Below, in pieces: positions 35,776-44,129 of a stretch of 64,000 nucleotides of DNA. A model generated the notes under the pieces. It saw only the letters and a program-made list of their open reading frames with translations. It searched no databases and was not told the DNA's origin. Within the stretch, counting starts at the first letter, position 1. Each line of letters opens with the position of its first letter. The DNA comes from an uncultured Phycisphaerae bacterium. Its GTDB lineage: Bacteria; Planctomycetota; Phycisphaerae; Sedimentisphaerales; Anaerohalosphaeraceae. The position numbers were made by a program, and so were the translations under genes. The DNA is taken from the NCBI GenBank assembly GCA_937949545.1, contig CALEDR010000022.1, positions 24,002 through 88,001 on the forward strand. The letters are read 5' to 3'.

Positions 35776-36066
35776 ATGAACAAAAGAATGATTCCATTTC
35801 TGCTCCTGTCAGGCCTTGCTGTGCTGGCAATCGCCTTTGCCGGCGGTGCATCCCAAATGTCTTCGCACGGACAGGACGGATGCAGTGCGGCGGCTATAAC
35901 AGCGGCTAATACCTGCTGCAGCGCCTGTACGTGTACCAACTGCTCGTGTACGGACTGCCCATGTACAAAAGGATGTACCTGTGCAAACTGCACCTGCAAT
36001 CCCTGCTCGTGCGGCCAGGGCTCCTGTGCCTGCTGCAGCGGATGTACAAAGCCCCACGCGGCCTGA
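35776..36066 (+). CDS. Exported metallothionein-like Cys-rich protein
   Basis: 96 residues. A signal peptide or anchor (about 6-24) is followed by a short linker and then about 56 residues with 19 cysteines in C-x-C and C-x2-C patterns (CTCTNCSCTDCPCTKGCTC, then CTCNPCSC, CACCSGC). No aromatic residue occurs in the Cys-rich part, as in metallothioneins. It should bind thiophilic metals (Cu, Zn, Cd or Ag) or iron-sulfur, outside the cytoplasm. GAAAGGAA precedes the ATG, and a strong terminator follows (36107). Not a known bacterial SmtA type as far as I can tell. Confidence 0.75.
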   Translation: MNKRMIPFLLLSGLAVLAIAFAGGASQMSSHGQDGCSAAAITAANTCCSACTCTNCSCTDCPCTKGCTCANCTCNPCSCGQGSCACCSGCTKPHAA

Positions 36067-36106
36067 TTGCACTGTTCGGGCGGTCTAACACGCAAACCCT
36101 TTCCCT

Positions 36107-36135
36107 CGGCCCCTTCATGGGGCCGTGTTTTTTTT
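36107..36135 (+). terminator. Rho-independent terminator after the Cys-rich gene
   Basis: Seven-pair GC stem, CGGCCCC (36107-36113) with GGGGCCG (36119-36125), five-base loop, followed by a run of eight T after TG. Confidence 0.8.
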
Positions 36136-36181
36136 GAATAAGCAGACAGGCCCTTGCAGCAAAACCGCAGACAGACAGGAC

Positions 36182-37066
36182 TTAACGGATTTGCTCAAAG
36201 CAGAGGTTGGCGATGTTGATGTAGTCGGCGGCAGACAGTTCTTCAGGACGGCGCTGCCCGTCCACAAAGGCTTCTGCAAATACCTCGGACCAGTGCCTTA
36301 CAGAAGACAGCTGCCCTTCGGCAAAATGAACACAGGCCTTGAGCATTTTACGCCGATGGCTCATAAACAGATGCACAACCTGCCGGAAAATATCCATATT
36401 GTGAATTTGGGCGGCCTTTTGAGGATTTCGGACAAACTGAACCATCGCGGAGTCCACCTGCGGGCGCGGCCAGAAGACTGTCGGGGGCAGATGCTTGAGA
36501 TAACGCAGGTCTCCGGCTGCCGTCATCAAAATACTTAATGGACTGTATTCTTTGTGTCCCGGAACAGCCGTCATGCGTTCAGCAACTTCCTTCTGGACGG
36601 TAACCGTCATTGCTTCAGCCGTCAAAGGCCCCGCAATCAGATTGGCCATCACACTGGAGGCCACATTGTACGGCAGATTCGACACCAGCAGGAGACGCCC
36701 GCCGGTTTCCTCCAGGGCCTTCTGAAGGGCTTCCAGAACCGTATGGTTGAGGGTGTTTTTGCTTTCCAAAACATCCCCGCACAACAGTGTGAGATTTTCC
36801 TCGCGTGCAAGGCGTTTTTGAACAATGCCGAAGAGAACGGGGTCATACTCGACTCCGACAACCCGGCCGCTGTGCAGCAGCAGTTCCTCCGTCAGAGAAC
36901 CGGTGCCGCAGCCGACCTCCAGCACCACATCACCGAAATGCACACCGGCGGACTGGACAAGGACCCGCATCAGATTCAGGTCGATCAGGAAGTTCTGCCC
37001 CAGCCGATGCTTGGGGCGAGTGCCTGCCGCCGCCAGCAATTGTTCAATTTCCTGTTTGGTCTGCAT
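36182..37066 (-). CDS. rsmA: 16S rRNA dimethyladenosine transferase RsmA/KsgA
   Basis: 294 residues from the ATG at 37066 (MQTKQEIEQLL). KsgA features: HRLGQNFLID, VLEVGCGTGSLTEELL (SAM), LLCGDVLES, LLVSNLPYNVASSV (the catalytic N-L-P-Y) and VFWPRPQVDSAMV. It dimethylates A1518 and A1519 of 16S rRNA. Its start overlaps the end of pdxA by 23 bases; pairing with pdxA is also seen in enterobacteria. Confidence 0.95.
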   Translation of the reverse strand: MQTKQEIEQLLAAAGTRPKHRLGQNFLIDLNLMRVLVQSAGVHFGDVVLEVGCGTGSLTEELLLHSGRVVGVEYDPVLFGIVQKRLAREENLTLLCGDVLESKNTLNHTVLEALQKALEETGGRLLLVSNLPYNVASSVMANLIAGPLTAEAMTVTVQKEVAERMTAVPGHKEYSPLSILMTAAGDLRYLKHLPPTVFWPRPQVDSAMVQFVRNPQKAAQIHNMDIFRQVVHLFMSHRRKMLKACVHFAEGQLSSVRHWSEVFAEAFVDGQRRPEELSAADYINIANLCFEQIR

Positions 37067-38114
37067 GGCCGTTTTTTTGGGCCTTTCGATTTCTCCGAAT
37101 CGTCGCCATATCAATCGCCGTGCGGATGGCCTGTTTCATACTGGCCTCGCCGGCAATCCCCTTGCCCGCAATATCAAAAGCCGTTCCGTGAGAAGGCGAG
37201 GTGCGGATAATGGGAATGCCGATGGTTACATTGACCGCTTCCTCAAAAGCAAGCATCTTAACGGGAATCAGGCCCTGGTCGTGATACATCGCCACGACGC
37301 CGTCAAACTCGCCGCGTGCGGCTTTGACAAAGAGCGTATCCGCCGGAAACGGGCCTTCGCAGCGGATACCGACCTCCTGCGCCAGGAGCATCGCCGGACG
37401 AATAATCCGCTGCTCCTCATCGCCGAACTGGCCGTCTTCGCCGGCGTGGGGGTTGAGTCCCGCTACAGCAATCCGCGGATTTTTAATCCCGAAATAATCC
37501 TGCAAAGCCGTGTTCAGCAGGTCAATGGGCTCAAAAACACAGCCGATGGTAAACTTATGGCGAATCTCAAAAAGGGCTTCGTGAATCGTCGCTAGAGCCA
37601 GCTTCAAAGGACCCGCAACGAACATCATCGCCTTGCGGGGGCTCTTGCAGCAGTCTGCAAGCATTTCCGTGTGGCCGGGCCAGGGAGCATCCGCCAGCTT
37701 CCAGCTGGTTTTGCTGATGGGGGCGGTCACGACAGCATCGATGATCCCGTCCCGGGCGGCCTGAACTGCATCCAGACAAAATCGAATGGAGCATTCCCCG
37801 CTAATTCGGGTGGGACGGTGAATATAGGACGGCAGGGAATATTCGTCATAATCCGCTACAACGACCTGACGGGGATAATCGCGGCTGATTTTTTCGTGCG
37901 GGTGGCGAATCCAAAACGGCGGCACCTCCGCCAAATCCGCCGCATATTCCAACTGCTCATCCAGTCCGAAAATGATGTATTTGGCCTGCCGGCGCAGGAG
38001 CGGGTCCGCCAGGGCTTTTACGATAATCTCCGGCCCGATGCCGCCCGGGTCGCCCATCGTAATCCCAATTGTCAGCGGGCTGGAAGCCGAATTGTCCAGC
38101 GTATGCTCAGCCAT
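37044..38114 (-). CDS. pdxA: 4-hydroxythreonine-4-phosphate dehydrogenase PdxA
   Basis: 356 residues from the ATG at 38114. Typical: ITMGDPGGIGPEIIVKAL, TAPISKTSWKLA, GHTEMLADCC, the metal ligands in AVAGLNPHAGEDG and MYHDQGLIPVKML, and TSPSHGTAFDIAGKG. It oxidises 4-phosphohydroxy-threonine in the DXP-dependent vitamin B6 pathway. The start overlaps the ribE stop by eight bases and the stop overlaps rsmA, making a coupled three-gene operon. Confidence 0.95.
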   Translation of the reverse strand: MAEHTLDNSASSPLTIGITMGDPGGIGPEIIVKALADPLLRRQAKYIIFGLDEQLEYAADLAEVPPFWIRHPHEKISRDYPRQVVVADYDEYSLPSYIHRPTRISGECSIRFCLDAVQAARDGIIDAVVTAPISKTSWKLADAPWPGHTEMLADCCKSPRKAMMFVAGPLKLALATIHEALFEIRHKFTIGCVFEPIDLLNTALQDYFGIKNPRIAVAGLNPHAGEDGQFGDEEQRIIRPAMLLAQEVGIRCEGPFPADTLFVKAARGEFDGVVAMYHDQGLIPVKMLAFEEAVNVTIGIPIIRTSPSHGTAFDIAGKGIAGEASMKQAIRTAIDMATIRRNRKAQKNGHADQTGN

Positions 38115-38760
38115 TGGGTGAATACCCCCACGAACGCAGGACCTCCGGATCCAGTGTGCCAGACTGTCCGGCGGTCTTGTGCAGCAGGTTTCGGACAATT
38201 TTGACCAGAATATCCGTTTCAATATTCACCTCATCCCCCGTTTTGGATTCTTTCCAGGTTGTCTGGGCCAGCGTAGCGGGGATCAGGGCCACGGTAAACC
38301 CCTTTGGATCCAGACAGGCCACAGTCAAACTGATGCCGTCCACTGCGACAGACCCTTTTTCAACCATTTGCTCCAGAAGAGCAGGCGGGGCTTCAATTCG
38401 AAACTCGGCAAATTCTCCGCCCCGGCGGATTTCGGCAATCCTGCCGATGCCGTCCACATGCCCCTGTACGAAATGGCCCCCGAAATGCCCATCGGCCCGC
38501 ATCGCCCGTTCGAGATTGACCTTTTGTCCGCTGCGGAGTGCACCTAAGGTACTTCGACGAAGGGTTTCCGGGCTCACATCAAAAACAGCCGTCGTACCCC
38601 GCAAGGCCGCCACCGTCAGGCAGACCCCGCTGACGGAAATGCTGTCCCCTACTCGGGTCCCTTCGGCAACAGCTCCCAGGTCGATTTCTATCTGCAGTCC
38701 ACCGCCGCGGGGACGAGTCCCTCGAACAAGACCTGTCTGTTCTACAATACCCGTAAACAT
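38107..38760 (-). CDS. ribE: Riboflavin synthase alpha subunit
   Basis: 217 residues. Two lumazine-binding barrels: MFTGIVEQTGLVRG, DSISVSGVCLTV, VNLERAMRADGHFGGHFVQGHVDG, then the second copy VAVDGISLTVACLD and VNIETDILVKIV. It dismutates two lumazines to riboflavin; the partner lumazine synthase is at 59896-60360. I see no FMN riboswitch in the 209 bases upstream. Confidence 0.95.
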   Translation of the reverse strand: MFTGIVEQTGLVRGTRPRGGGLQIEIDLGAVAEGTRVGDSISVSGVCLTVAALRGTTAVFDVSPETLRRSTLGALRSGQKVNLERAMRADGHFGGHFVQGHVDGIGRIAEIRRGGEFAEFRIEAPPALLEQMVEKGSVAVDGISLTVACLDPKGFTVALIPATLAQTTWKESKTGDEVNIETDILVKIVRNLLHKTAGQSGTLDPEVLRSWGYSPNG

Positions 38761-38969
38761 CGTTTCGCCGTCCAGATATTCCCAGATATTCTAAGATGCC
38801 GTTTATCCTACCTTTAGAACAAACAAAAAGCAAACGGCATTTCCTGCAGCCCGCGGGAAGGCCGTTTCCCCTTTCAAAAAAAGGTTTCTTTTTCGGCAAC
38901 GCTGCGATAAAATAAGTATCCTAAACGGGTGGGAATCCAGAACTCATAAGAGATGGGTAGGAGTTTTCG

Positions 38970-40538
38970 ATGAAAAAAGAAATGTTTTATAGACAATTCT
39001 TGATTTTCTTTTTTGTCTTTCTGTTCTTGCCGTCGGCTATGCCTGTCTTCGGCGCCGCCCCCCGAAGACCTCGGAGCTCTGAACAGATGGGAGGACCGGT
39101 ACAAACAGAAGACCCTCGTCGGCAGGCGCTTCTGCAGCAGGCCCAGGAAGCCGCCGGGCTTCTGGAAAAAGCCCTGGATGACTTCTTTACCCAAATCAAC
39201 GAATACCAAAACCCCGGTGAAATTTATGTAAAATCGGCTTCCGCCCTGCTCGAAGACAGCCGCCGACATATGATGATGTTTGAGGACCCCGTCAAAGCCC
39301 GTTATATGCTTCTGCAGAGTTGGATAGACTACTGTTCTGGAGCCGTTGAGTCCGCTCTGACCTCCAGCGCACGGGCCTGTCGGACGGATGCCGCCAACCG
39401 GGATGCCTGGATTTCACAGCAGTTCTTCTCGCTGCTACTTTCGAAGAGGCCGATTCAGCCGCGCCCGGCTCGACCAACTATGCAAAGAAATCCGATGGGT
39501 GCAGGAACACCCGGAGGCGAAATGGTGCCGGAGCCGGCAGCCGTCCAAACCCTTTACGGAACGACGGGAAAACTGGACTTTACCCCTGAATCTTTGAGAA
39601 ATGACTTGATTGGGAAAACTCTGAAGCCGTTTTACGGGGCTTTTCTGGACGGAAAATCCTTTGATTATCAGCCCAATCAGACCGTCTTGTGTCTTTTTGT
39701 CTGGGAGGTTCCGGCAGAAAACCTGATCGAGAAAAAACCGGAAGACGCCGGCCAGCCGCTGCTTTATACCCCCGCTCGACAAACGCCGGCGGCTGGTGCG
39801 GGCGAAGAGACGGCCGTGTCCCCGGACGGCCAAACCAGGTCGAGTTTTTCCGCCCAGCTGGAGGCCATTGAAATTTTAAAGGAGCAAACGGCCAAAGCCG
39901 GCAAAAAAGACATCCTTTTCCTGAGCGTTATCACCAACAAACCCGATCAAAAACCTGCCGTGCAGCGGTATCTGAATGAGAATCCGCACTCGCTTCCGAT
40001 TCTTTATGCCGCCGCCAATACGCCGGATTTGGTGATGGATGCGAGAATTCCTTTTACGGCGATTGTCGATAAAAACGGCCAGTTCCGATTTGCCGGCTCG
40101 GCGGAAGGATTTATGCTTCCGATGCTCCTGCGAAATCTGACGGGTTTTGCCTTCACGAAACCGGTCCAGCAGACCCCTGCGGCATCGGGGGAAGAATTTG
40201 GGCCGGGTGTGGTGAGGCCGGCGGACCCGAACCGCCCGGCCCCTGTTCCGGCAGACCCCAATTCCCGGACGGTTTCAGCGGCTCGGGGCCCGGTTGAGAA
40301 CGATGAGTATAATGAAGTGTGCGGGGCCAACGAGCTGGCGGCAGCACAGGATTTTTTTTTGCAGGCCGCCAGCAAACGCTTCATTTCCTATCGAAGAGGT
40401 GTGGAATTGTGCCGGCAGGTTATCCGCAACTGCCCCAACTCCAAAAATGCGGAAGCCGCCCGCGAACTGCTGCGGACGAAAATCCCAGAAGACCAGCGGG
40501 AATCCCTCGGCCTGACCAAAGAGGAGCTGGGACTTTGA
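38970..40538 (+). CDS. Secreted protein with a thioredoxin-like domain lacking the redox motif
   Basis: 522 residues. Signal peptide (about 1-28) followed by a helical region with Gln/Ala (about 45-150), a Pro-rich linker, and a TlpA/thioredoxin-like region (about 210-395; LIGKTLKPFYGAFLDGKSF, VLCLFVWEVP, IPFTAIVDKNGQFRFAG) with no C-x2-C. A Pro-rich linker then leads to a C-terminal TPR-like helix pair (RRGVELCRQVIRNCPNSKNA). Not assignable to a named family. Related to predicted exported planctomycete proteins by style only. It is the first gene of a plus-strand run. Confidence 0.7.
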   Translation: MKKEMFYRQFLIFFFVFLFLPSAMPVFGAAPRRPRSSEQMGGPVQTEDPRRQALLQQAQEAAGLLEKALDDFFTQINEYQNPGEIYVKSASALLEDSRRHMMMFEDPVKARYMLLQSWIDYCSGAVESALTSSARACRTDAANRDAWISQQFFSLLLSKRPIQPRPARPTMQRNPMGAGTPGGEMVPEPAAVQTLYGTTGKLDFTPESLRNDLIGKTLKPFYGAFLDGKSFDYQPNQTVLCLFVWEVPAENLIEKKPEDAGQPLLYTPARQTPAAGAGEETAVSPDGQTRSSFSAQLEAIEILKEQTAKAGKKDILFLSVITNKPDQKPAVQRYLNENPHSLPILYAAANTPDLVMDARIPFTAIVDKNGQFRFAGSAEGFMLPMLLRNLTGFAFTKPVQQTPAASGEEFGPGVVRPADPNRPAPVPADPNSRTVSAARGPVENDEYNEVCGANELAAAQDFFLQAASKRFISYRRGVELCRQVIRNCPNSKNAEAARELLRTKIPEDQRESLGLTKEELGL

Positions 40539-40554
40539 CCAAAGGAGATTGTCC

Positions 40555-41445
40555 ATGTCACCTTCCTCCCCAGATGGGAGTTTGCCTGTCCTGACGGTTG
40601 CAGCAGACTGTCTGCCGGAGGCGTGGGAAAAGGCGGTGCTGGCGGTGTGGGATTACGGGCTGACGATTCCCACCCAGTATGACCGTCCGGGCGACCCGCC
40701 CAGCAAGGATGCCACGGTGATGATTGCTGTCAGCAACCCATTCAACGAGCCGCGGATTCACAAAAACTTCCCCGGCGGGCCGGAGGAGCTGGAGTCCTAT
40801 CGGCAGGAAGTCGTGGACGGCATTCACGACCACTGGATCGACCCGGCGGCGGGCAAATGGACCTATACCTATCATCAGCGGCTGTTTGCCTACTGTCCGA
40901 CGGAAGACCTGCGAAATCCCAACAGTCCAAAACCCTTTGCCCCTGTCAATCAAATCGATTCGCTCATCGAAGCCCTGGCGGCCTGTCACTACACCCGACG
41001 GGCCCAGGCAATCACCTGGATGCCGACGTCAGACCCGAAAACAGAGGACCCGCCCTGCCTGCAGCGCATCTGGTGCCGTCTGACAGAAGACGGACAAGGC
41101 GGCTTTGTGCTGAATATGAACACGCACTGGCGAAGCCGGGATTTGTACAAGGCCTGGTTTATGAATGCCTATGCCCTGACGGACCTTCAGCGAAGAATCG
41201 CCGAGCATCTGGCCGGCAAACTGGGCAAACCGGTCCGCGTCGGCCGCTATGTCGATATCAGCGATTCACTCCATATCTACGGCTCTTATCTGAAGGATGC
41301 GGGCATCGAGGTGGAAAAGATGCGCACCACGCCCTTTACGCTGCGGGCGTGGGAATCGACCTATCCGGCCTTTGCCTTGATGACCGAAGAAGCCCGCGTT
41401 AAACTGGCTCAAGACCCCGATTGGTATGCACGTGCGAAAGGATAA
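40555..41445 (+). CDS. Thymidylate synthase-like protein
   Basis: 296 residues from the ATG at 40555, with AAAGGAG seven bases upstream (a TTG six bases earlier is in frame). The C-terminal half has the ThyA core: a candidate catalytic Cys in DPPCLQRIWCRL (ThyA has PPCH), FVLNMNTHWRSRDLYKAWFMNAYALTDLQ (ThyA has R-S-x-D and N), and an SDSLHIYGSYL that matches the HIY substrate motif. The N-terminal half is unlike ThyA. This is the ThyA-related group that includes archaeal and dCMP hydroxymethylase-like proteins, so the true substrate is uncertain. Confidence 0.7.
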   Translation: MSPSSPDGSLPVLTVAADCLPEAWEKAVLAVWDYGLTIPTQYDRPGDPPSKDATVMIAVSNPFNEPRIHKNFPGGPEELESYRQEVVDGIHDHWIDPAAGKWTYTYHQRLFAYCPTEDLRNPNSPKPFAPVNQIDSLIEALAACHYTRRAQAITWMPTSDPKTEDPPCLQRIWCRLTEDGQGGFVLNMNTHWRSRDLYKAWFMNAYALTDLQRRIAEHLAGKLGKPVRVGRYVDISDSLHIYGSYLKDAGIEVEKMRTTPFTLRAWESTYPAFALMTEEARVKLAQDPDWYARAKG

Positions 41446-41452
41446 TTCAGCA

Positions 41453-42709
41453 ATGACAATAACCCCTCGAATCCGCCTTTTTGTTTTGACTTTTTCGGTT
41501 CTCTTCCTGCTTGCCGCCGGATGTTCTACCGTCTGGCACTATACCGCTCCGGCGGAAACAGACATCTCCTTTTATCAGCCGCCGACATCCAAAGAACCGC
41601 TTCTCAATCCCGGCGGCGAACGGCCGAAAAACGTTGTTCTGTGCATCGGGGACGGGATGGGCATCAACCAGATTGCCCTGGCCCGTCAGGCGGCGGTCGG
41701 GGCGGACGGGCGGTTGTGGATGGAGCGAATGCCGTATACGGCTCTGGTTTATACGCACAACATTCGTGGGGAGGTGACGGACTCAGCAGCGGGCATTACG
41801 GCCCTGATGTACGGCATCAAGACCCGCAACGACCGAATCGGACAGGATTCCAAAGGAGCAGCCTGGTTGTCGATAGCTGAGCGGCTTCAGCAGGAAGGTT
41901 ATCGGATTGGAGCCGTTGCCACCTCGACCATTACTCATGCCACACCGGCCGGACTGGCCGCCCATATTCACAACCGCGACCTGGAAGCCCAAATCGCTGT
42001 TCAGCTGCTCGAAAGCCGAGCAGATGTCCTGCTGGGCGGCGGACGCAAATACTGGCTGCCGCAGCCGCAGGGGGTTCGAACCGACGGGCGAAATCTTCTG
42101 GCGGAAGCCGAATCGGCAGGCTGGCAGGTCATCTCCTCAAAGGAACAGCTCGCTGCCCTGTCCTCCGGACGCGTGCTGGGCTTTTTTACCTCGGAGGCCA
42201 TGACCGCCCTGCCGCCGGAACCGACCCTGGCGGAGATGACGCGGGCGGCACTGCGAATTCTGTCAGGCAGTTCTCCGCAAAAGCCGTTCTTTCTTTTGAT
42301 GGAAGGCAGCCAGATTGACTGGTGCTGTCATGCAAATGATGTCAAGGCCGCCGTCCGCCAGACGCTGCTGTTTGATACAGCGGTGTGCGAGGCGATCAAA
42401 TTTGCCGCTGCCGACAAACAAACCCTCGTTCTGGTGACGGCCGACCACGAAACAGGCGGATTGACTCTTTCCGGAGGCGGGGTGAAGGCCAATCAGATGA
42501 AAACCGAATGGTCTTCCAAAAACCACAGCAACGGGCCGGTGATTCTGCTGGCCTTCGGGCCCGGGGCTGAACACTTTACCGGCGTGCTAGACAATACGGA
42601 CATCCCGCGGCGAATCGCCCGGCTTTTGGACATTACAGATTTTCCAAAACCCCGCCAGAACCAATCCGCTGCGGCACACGCCGCTTTGGAAACAGCTGGG
42701 ATGAACTAA
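41453..42709 (+). CDS. Alkaline phosphatase, lipoprotein
   Basis: 418 residues from the ATG at 41453 (AAGGATA upstream). Signal with lipobox LLAAGC. PhoA-type fold: VVLCIGDGMG (metal ligand Asp), nucleophile Ser in VTDSAAGITALMYGIKT, VATSTITHATPAGLAAH, LLMEGSQIDWCCHAND and VTADHETGGLT, with the final His in the SNGPV region. The E. coli His in the middle metal site is replaced as in many family members. It should hydrolyse phosphomonoesters at the cell envelope. Followed after 12 bases by rhaM. Confidence 0.92.
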   Translation: MTITPRIRLFVLTFSVLFLLAAGCSTVWHYTAPAETDISFYQPPTSKEPLLNPGGERPKNVVLCIGDGMGINQIALARQAAVGADGRLWMERMPYTALVYTHNIRGEVTDSAAGITALMYGIKTRNDRIGQDSKGAAWLSIAERLQQEGYRIGAVATSTITHATPAGLAAHIHNRDLEAQIAVQLLESRADVLLGGGRKYWLPQPQGVRTDGRNLLAEAESAGWQVISSKEQLAALSSGRVLGFFTSEAMTALPPEPTLAEMTRAALRILSGSSPQKPFFLLMEGSQIDWCCHANDVKAAVRQTLLFDTAVCEAIKFAAADKQTLVLVTADHETGGLTLSGGGVKANQMKTEWSSKNHSNGPVILLAFGPGAEHFTGVLDNTDIPRRIARLLDITDFPKPRQNQSAAAHAALETAGMN

Positions 42710-42721
42710 AGGAGGAAATGG

Positions 42722-43060
42722 ATGATACGCAAAGCGTTTGTGATGCAGGTGCATCCCGGACAGGAAGCTGAATACGAAAAGCGTCATAATCCCATCTGGC
42801 CTCAGCTGGAGCAGACCCTTTTGGAACACGGCGTAAAGACCTACTCCATCTTTCTAGACCCGCAGACGAACCAGCTGTTCGGTTATGCGGAAATCGAAGA
42901 CGAACAGCGGTGGAATGCCGTCGCCAAGACGGAAATCTGTCAGAAATGGTGGGCCTATATGAAAGAGATTATGCCTTCGAATCCGGACAACAGCCCTGTC
43001 CAGCGGCCGCTCCGGGAAGTCTTTCATATCGAATCGTCCGCCCGAAACCCGAGGAAATAA
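42722..43060 (+). CDS. rhaM: L-rhamnose mutarotase
   Basis: 112 residues, family length about 104. [29 protein letters not shown] with the catalytic His, [20 protein letters not shown], and [18 protein letters not shown]. It interconverts anomers of L-rhamnose. No other rhamnose gene is in the window. AGGAGG precedes the ATG, so expression may be coupled with the phosphatase. Confidence 0.92.
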   Translation: MIRKAFVMQVHPGQEAEYEKRHNPIWPQLEQTLLEHGVKTYSIFLDPQTNQLFGYAEIEDEQRWNAVAKTEICQKWWAYMKEIMPSNPDNSPVQRPLREVFHIESSARNPRK

Positions 43061-43154
43061 AGGCGGCTCTTGTGCATCCGAGCGGCGGGCTCTATAATGA
43101 CCTTTCAGAATCCGTTTTCCTCGAATGACAAACCCATACTGAGGGTCTGTTTGA

Positions 43155-44129
43155 ATGCGAATTGTATTTTTCGGCTCATCAGAGTTCGGGCTTCCCTGTC
43201 TGGAGGCCATCCTGCAAAGCCGGCATACCCTGGCGGGAATATTCACCCAGCCTGCCCGTCCGGCAGGACGGCATCGCCAGCCCAGGCCGACACCGGTTCG
43301 GCTCTGGTGCGAACAGAAAGGACTGGACTGCCGGGAAAGCGAGAATATCAACAATCCGGAATGGGCCGAACAGGTCACCGCCTGTCAAGGCGAGCTGCTT
43401 TTGGTCATTGCCTTTGGACAGAAAATCAGCCGACCGGTAATCAACCTTTTTCCGTACGGAGCGATCAATGTTCACGCTTCGCTGCTTCCGAAATACCGCG
43501 GAGCCGCTCCAATTCACTGGGCCCTGATGAACGGCGAAACCAAAACCGGCATCAGCATCATCACGCTGGCGGACCGGATGGACGCCGGAGACATCCTGGC
43601 GCGGGCCTCTTTGGCGATTGAGCCGGAGGACAATGCCCAGACCCTTCACGACCGCCTGGCCGCCCTGGCAGTGCCGGTTCTGATGCAGACACTGGAGAAC
43701 ATCGAGGCCGGACGGGCCGTTCTGATCCCGCAGGATGAGTCCGCCGTCACATATGCCCCAAAACTGAAGAAAGAGCACGGATTTATCGACTGGAGCCGAC
43801 CGGCGTCGGCGGTCGTCAATCAAATCCGGGCCCTGTGGCCCTGGCCGGGGGCCCAGGCGGTCTATGTTTCCGGCAAAACGGGGCGCTCCTGGCGGGTGAT
43901 TATCCAGAAGGCCAGCGCGGTTCCGGCCGATAATCCCGCCTATCAGTCCTGCGGGATGCTTAATGACAATCTGGACGTCTGGTGCGGGAAGGATGCCGTG
44001 CGGATCGAGTGGATTAAGCCGGCGGGGTCTGACCTGATGCCGTTCAGTGCTTTTGCAAACGGCCGGGCCTGTCAGCCGGGAGATTTATTTCTGCCGCTGG
44101 AAAAAATTCTCAAAGGAGTCCTCGAATGA
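43155..44129 (+). CDS. fmt: Methionyl-tRNA formyltransferase
   Basis: 324 residues. MRIVFFGSSEFGLPCLEAIL, the formyl-THF site VIAFGQKISRPVI, catalytic SLLPKYRGAAPIHWALMNGETKTGISI and the C-terminal RALWPWPGA. It formylates initiator Met-tRNA. Its stop overlaps the rsmB start (ATGA), the usual fmt-rsmB pair; def is not adjacent. Confidence 0.96.
   Translation: MRIVFFGSSEFGLPCLEAILQSRHTLAGIFTQPARPAGRHRQPRPTPVRLWCEQKGLDCRESENINNPEWAEQVTACQGELLLVIAFGQKISRPVINLFPYGAINVHASLLPKYRGAAPIHWALMNGETKTGISIITLADRMDAGDILARASLAIEPEDNAQTLHDRLAALAVPVLMQTLENIEAGRAVLIPQDESAVTYAPKLKKEHGFIDWSRPASAVVNQIRALWPWPGAQAVYVSGKTGRSWRVIIQKASAVPADNPAYQSCGMLNDNLDVWCGKDAVRIEWIKPAGSDLMPFSAFANGRACQPGDLFLPLEKILKGVLE

Noticed and set aside
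38761..38969. FMN riboswitch upstream of ribE
   Set aside because: The 209-base gap has none of the conserved FMN aptamer segments that I could see; the same holds upstream of ribH (60361-60679).
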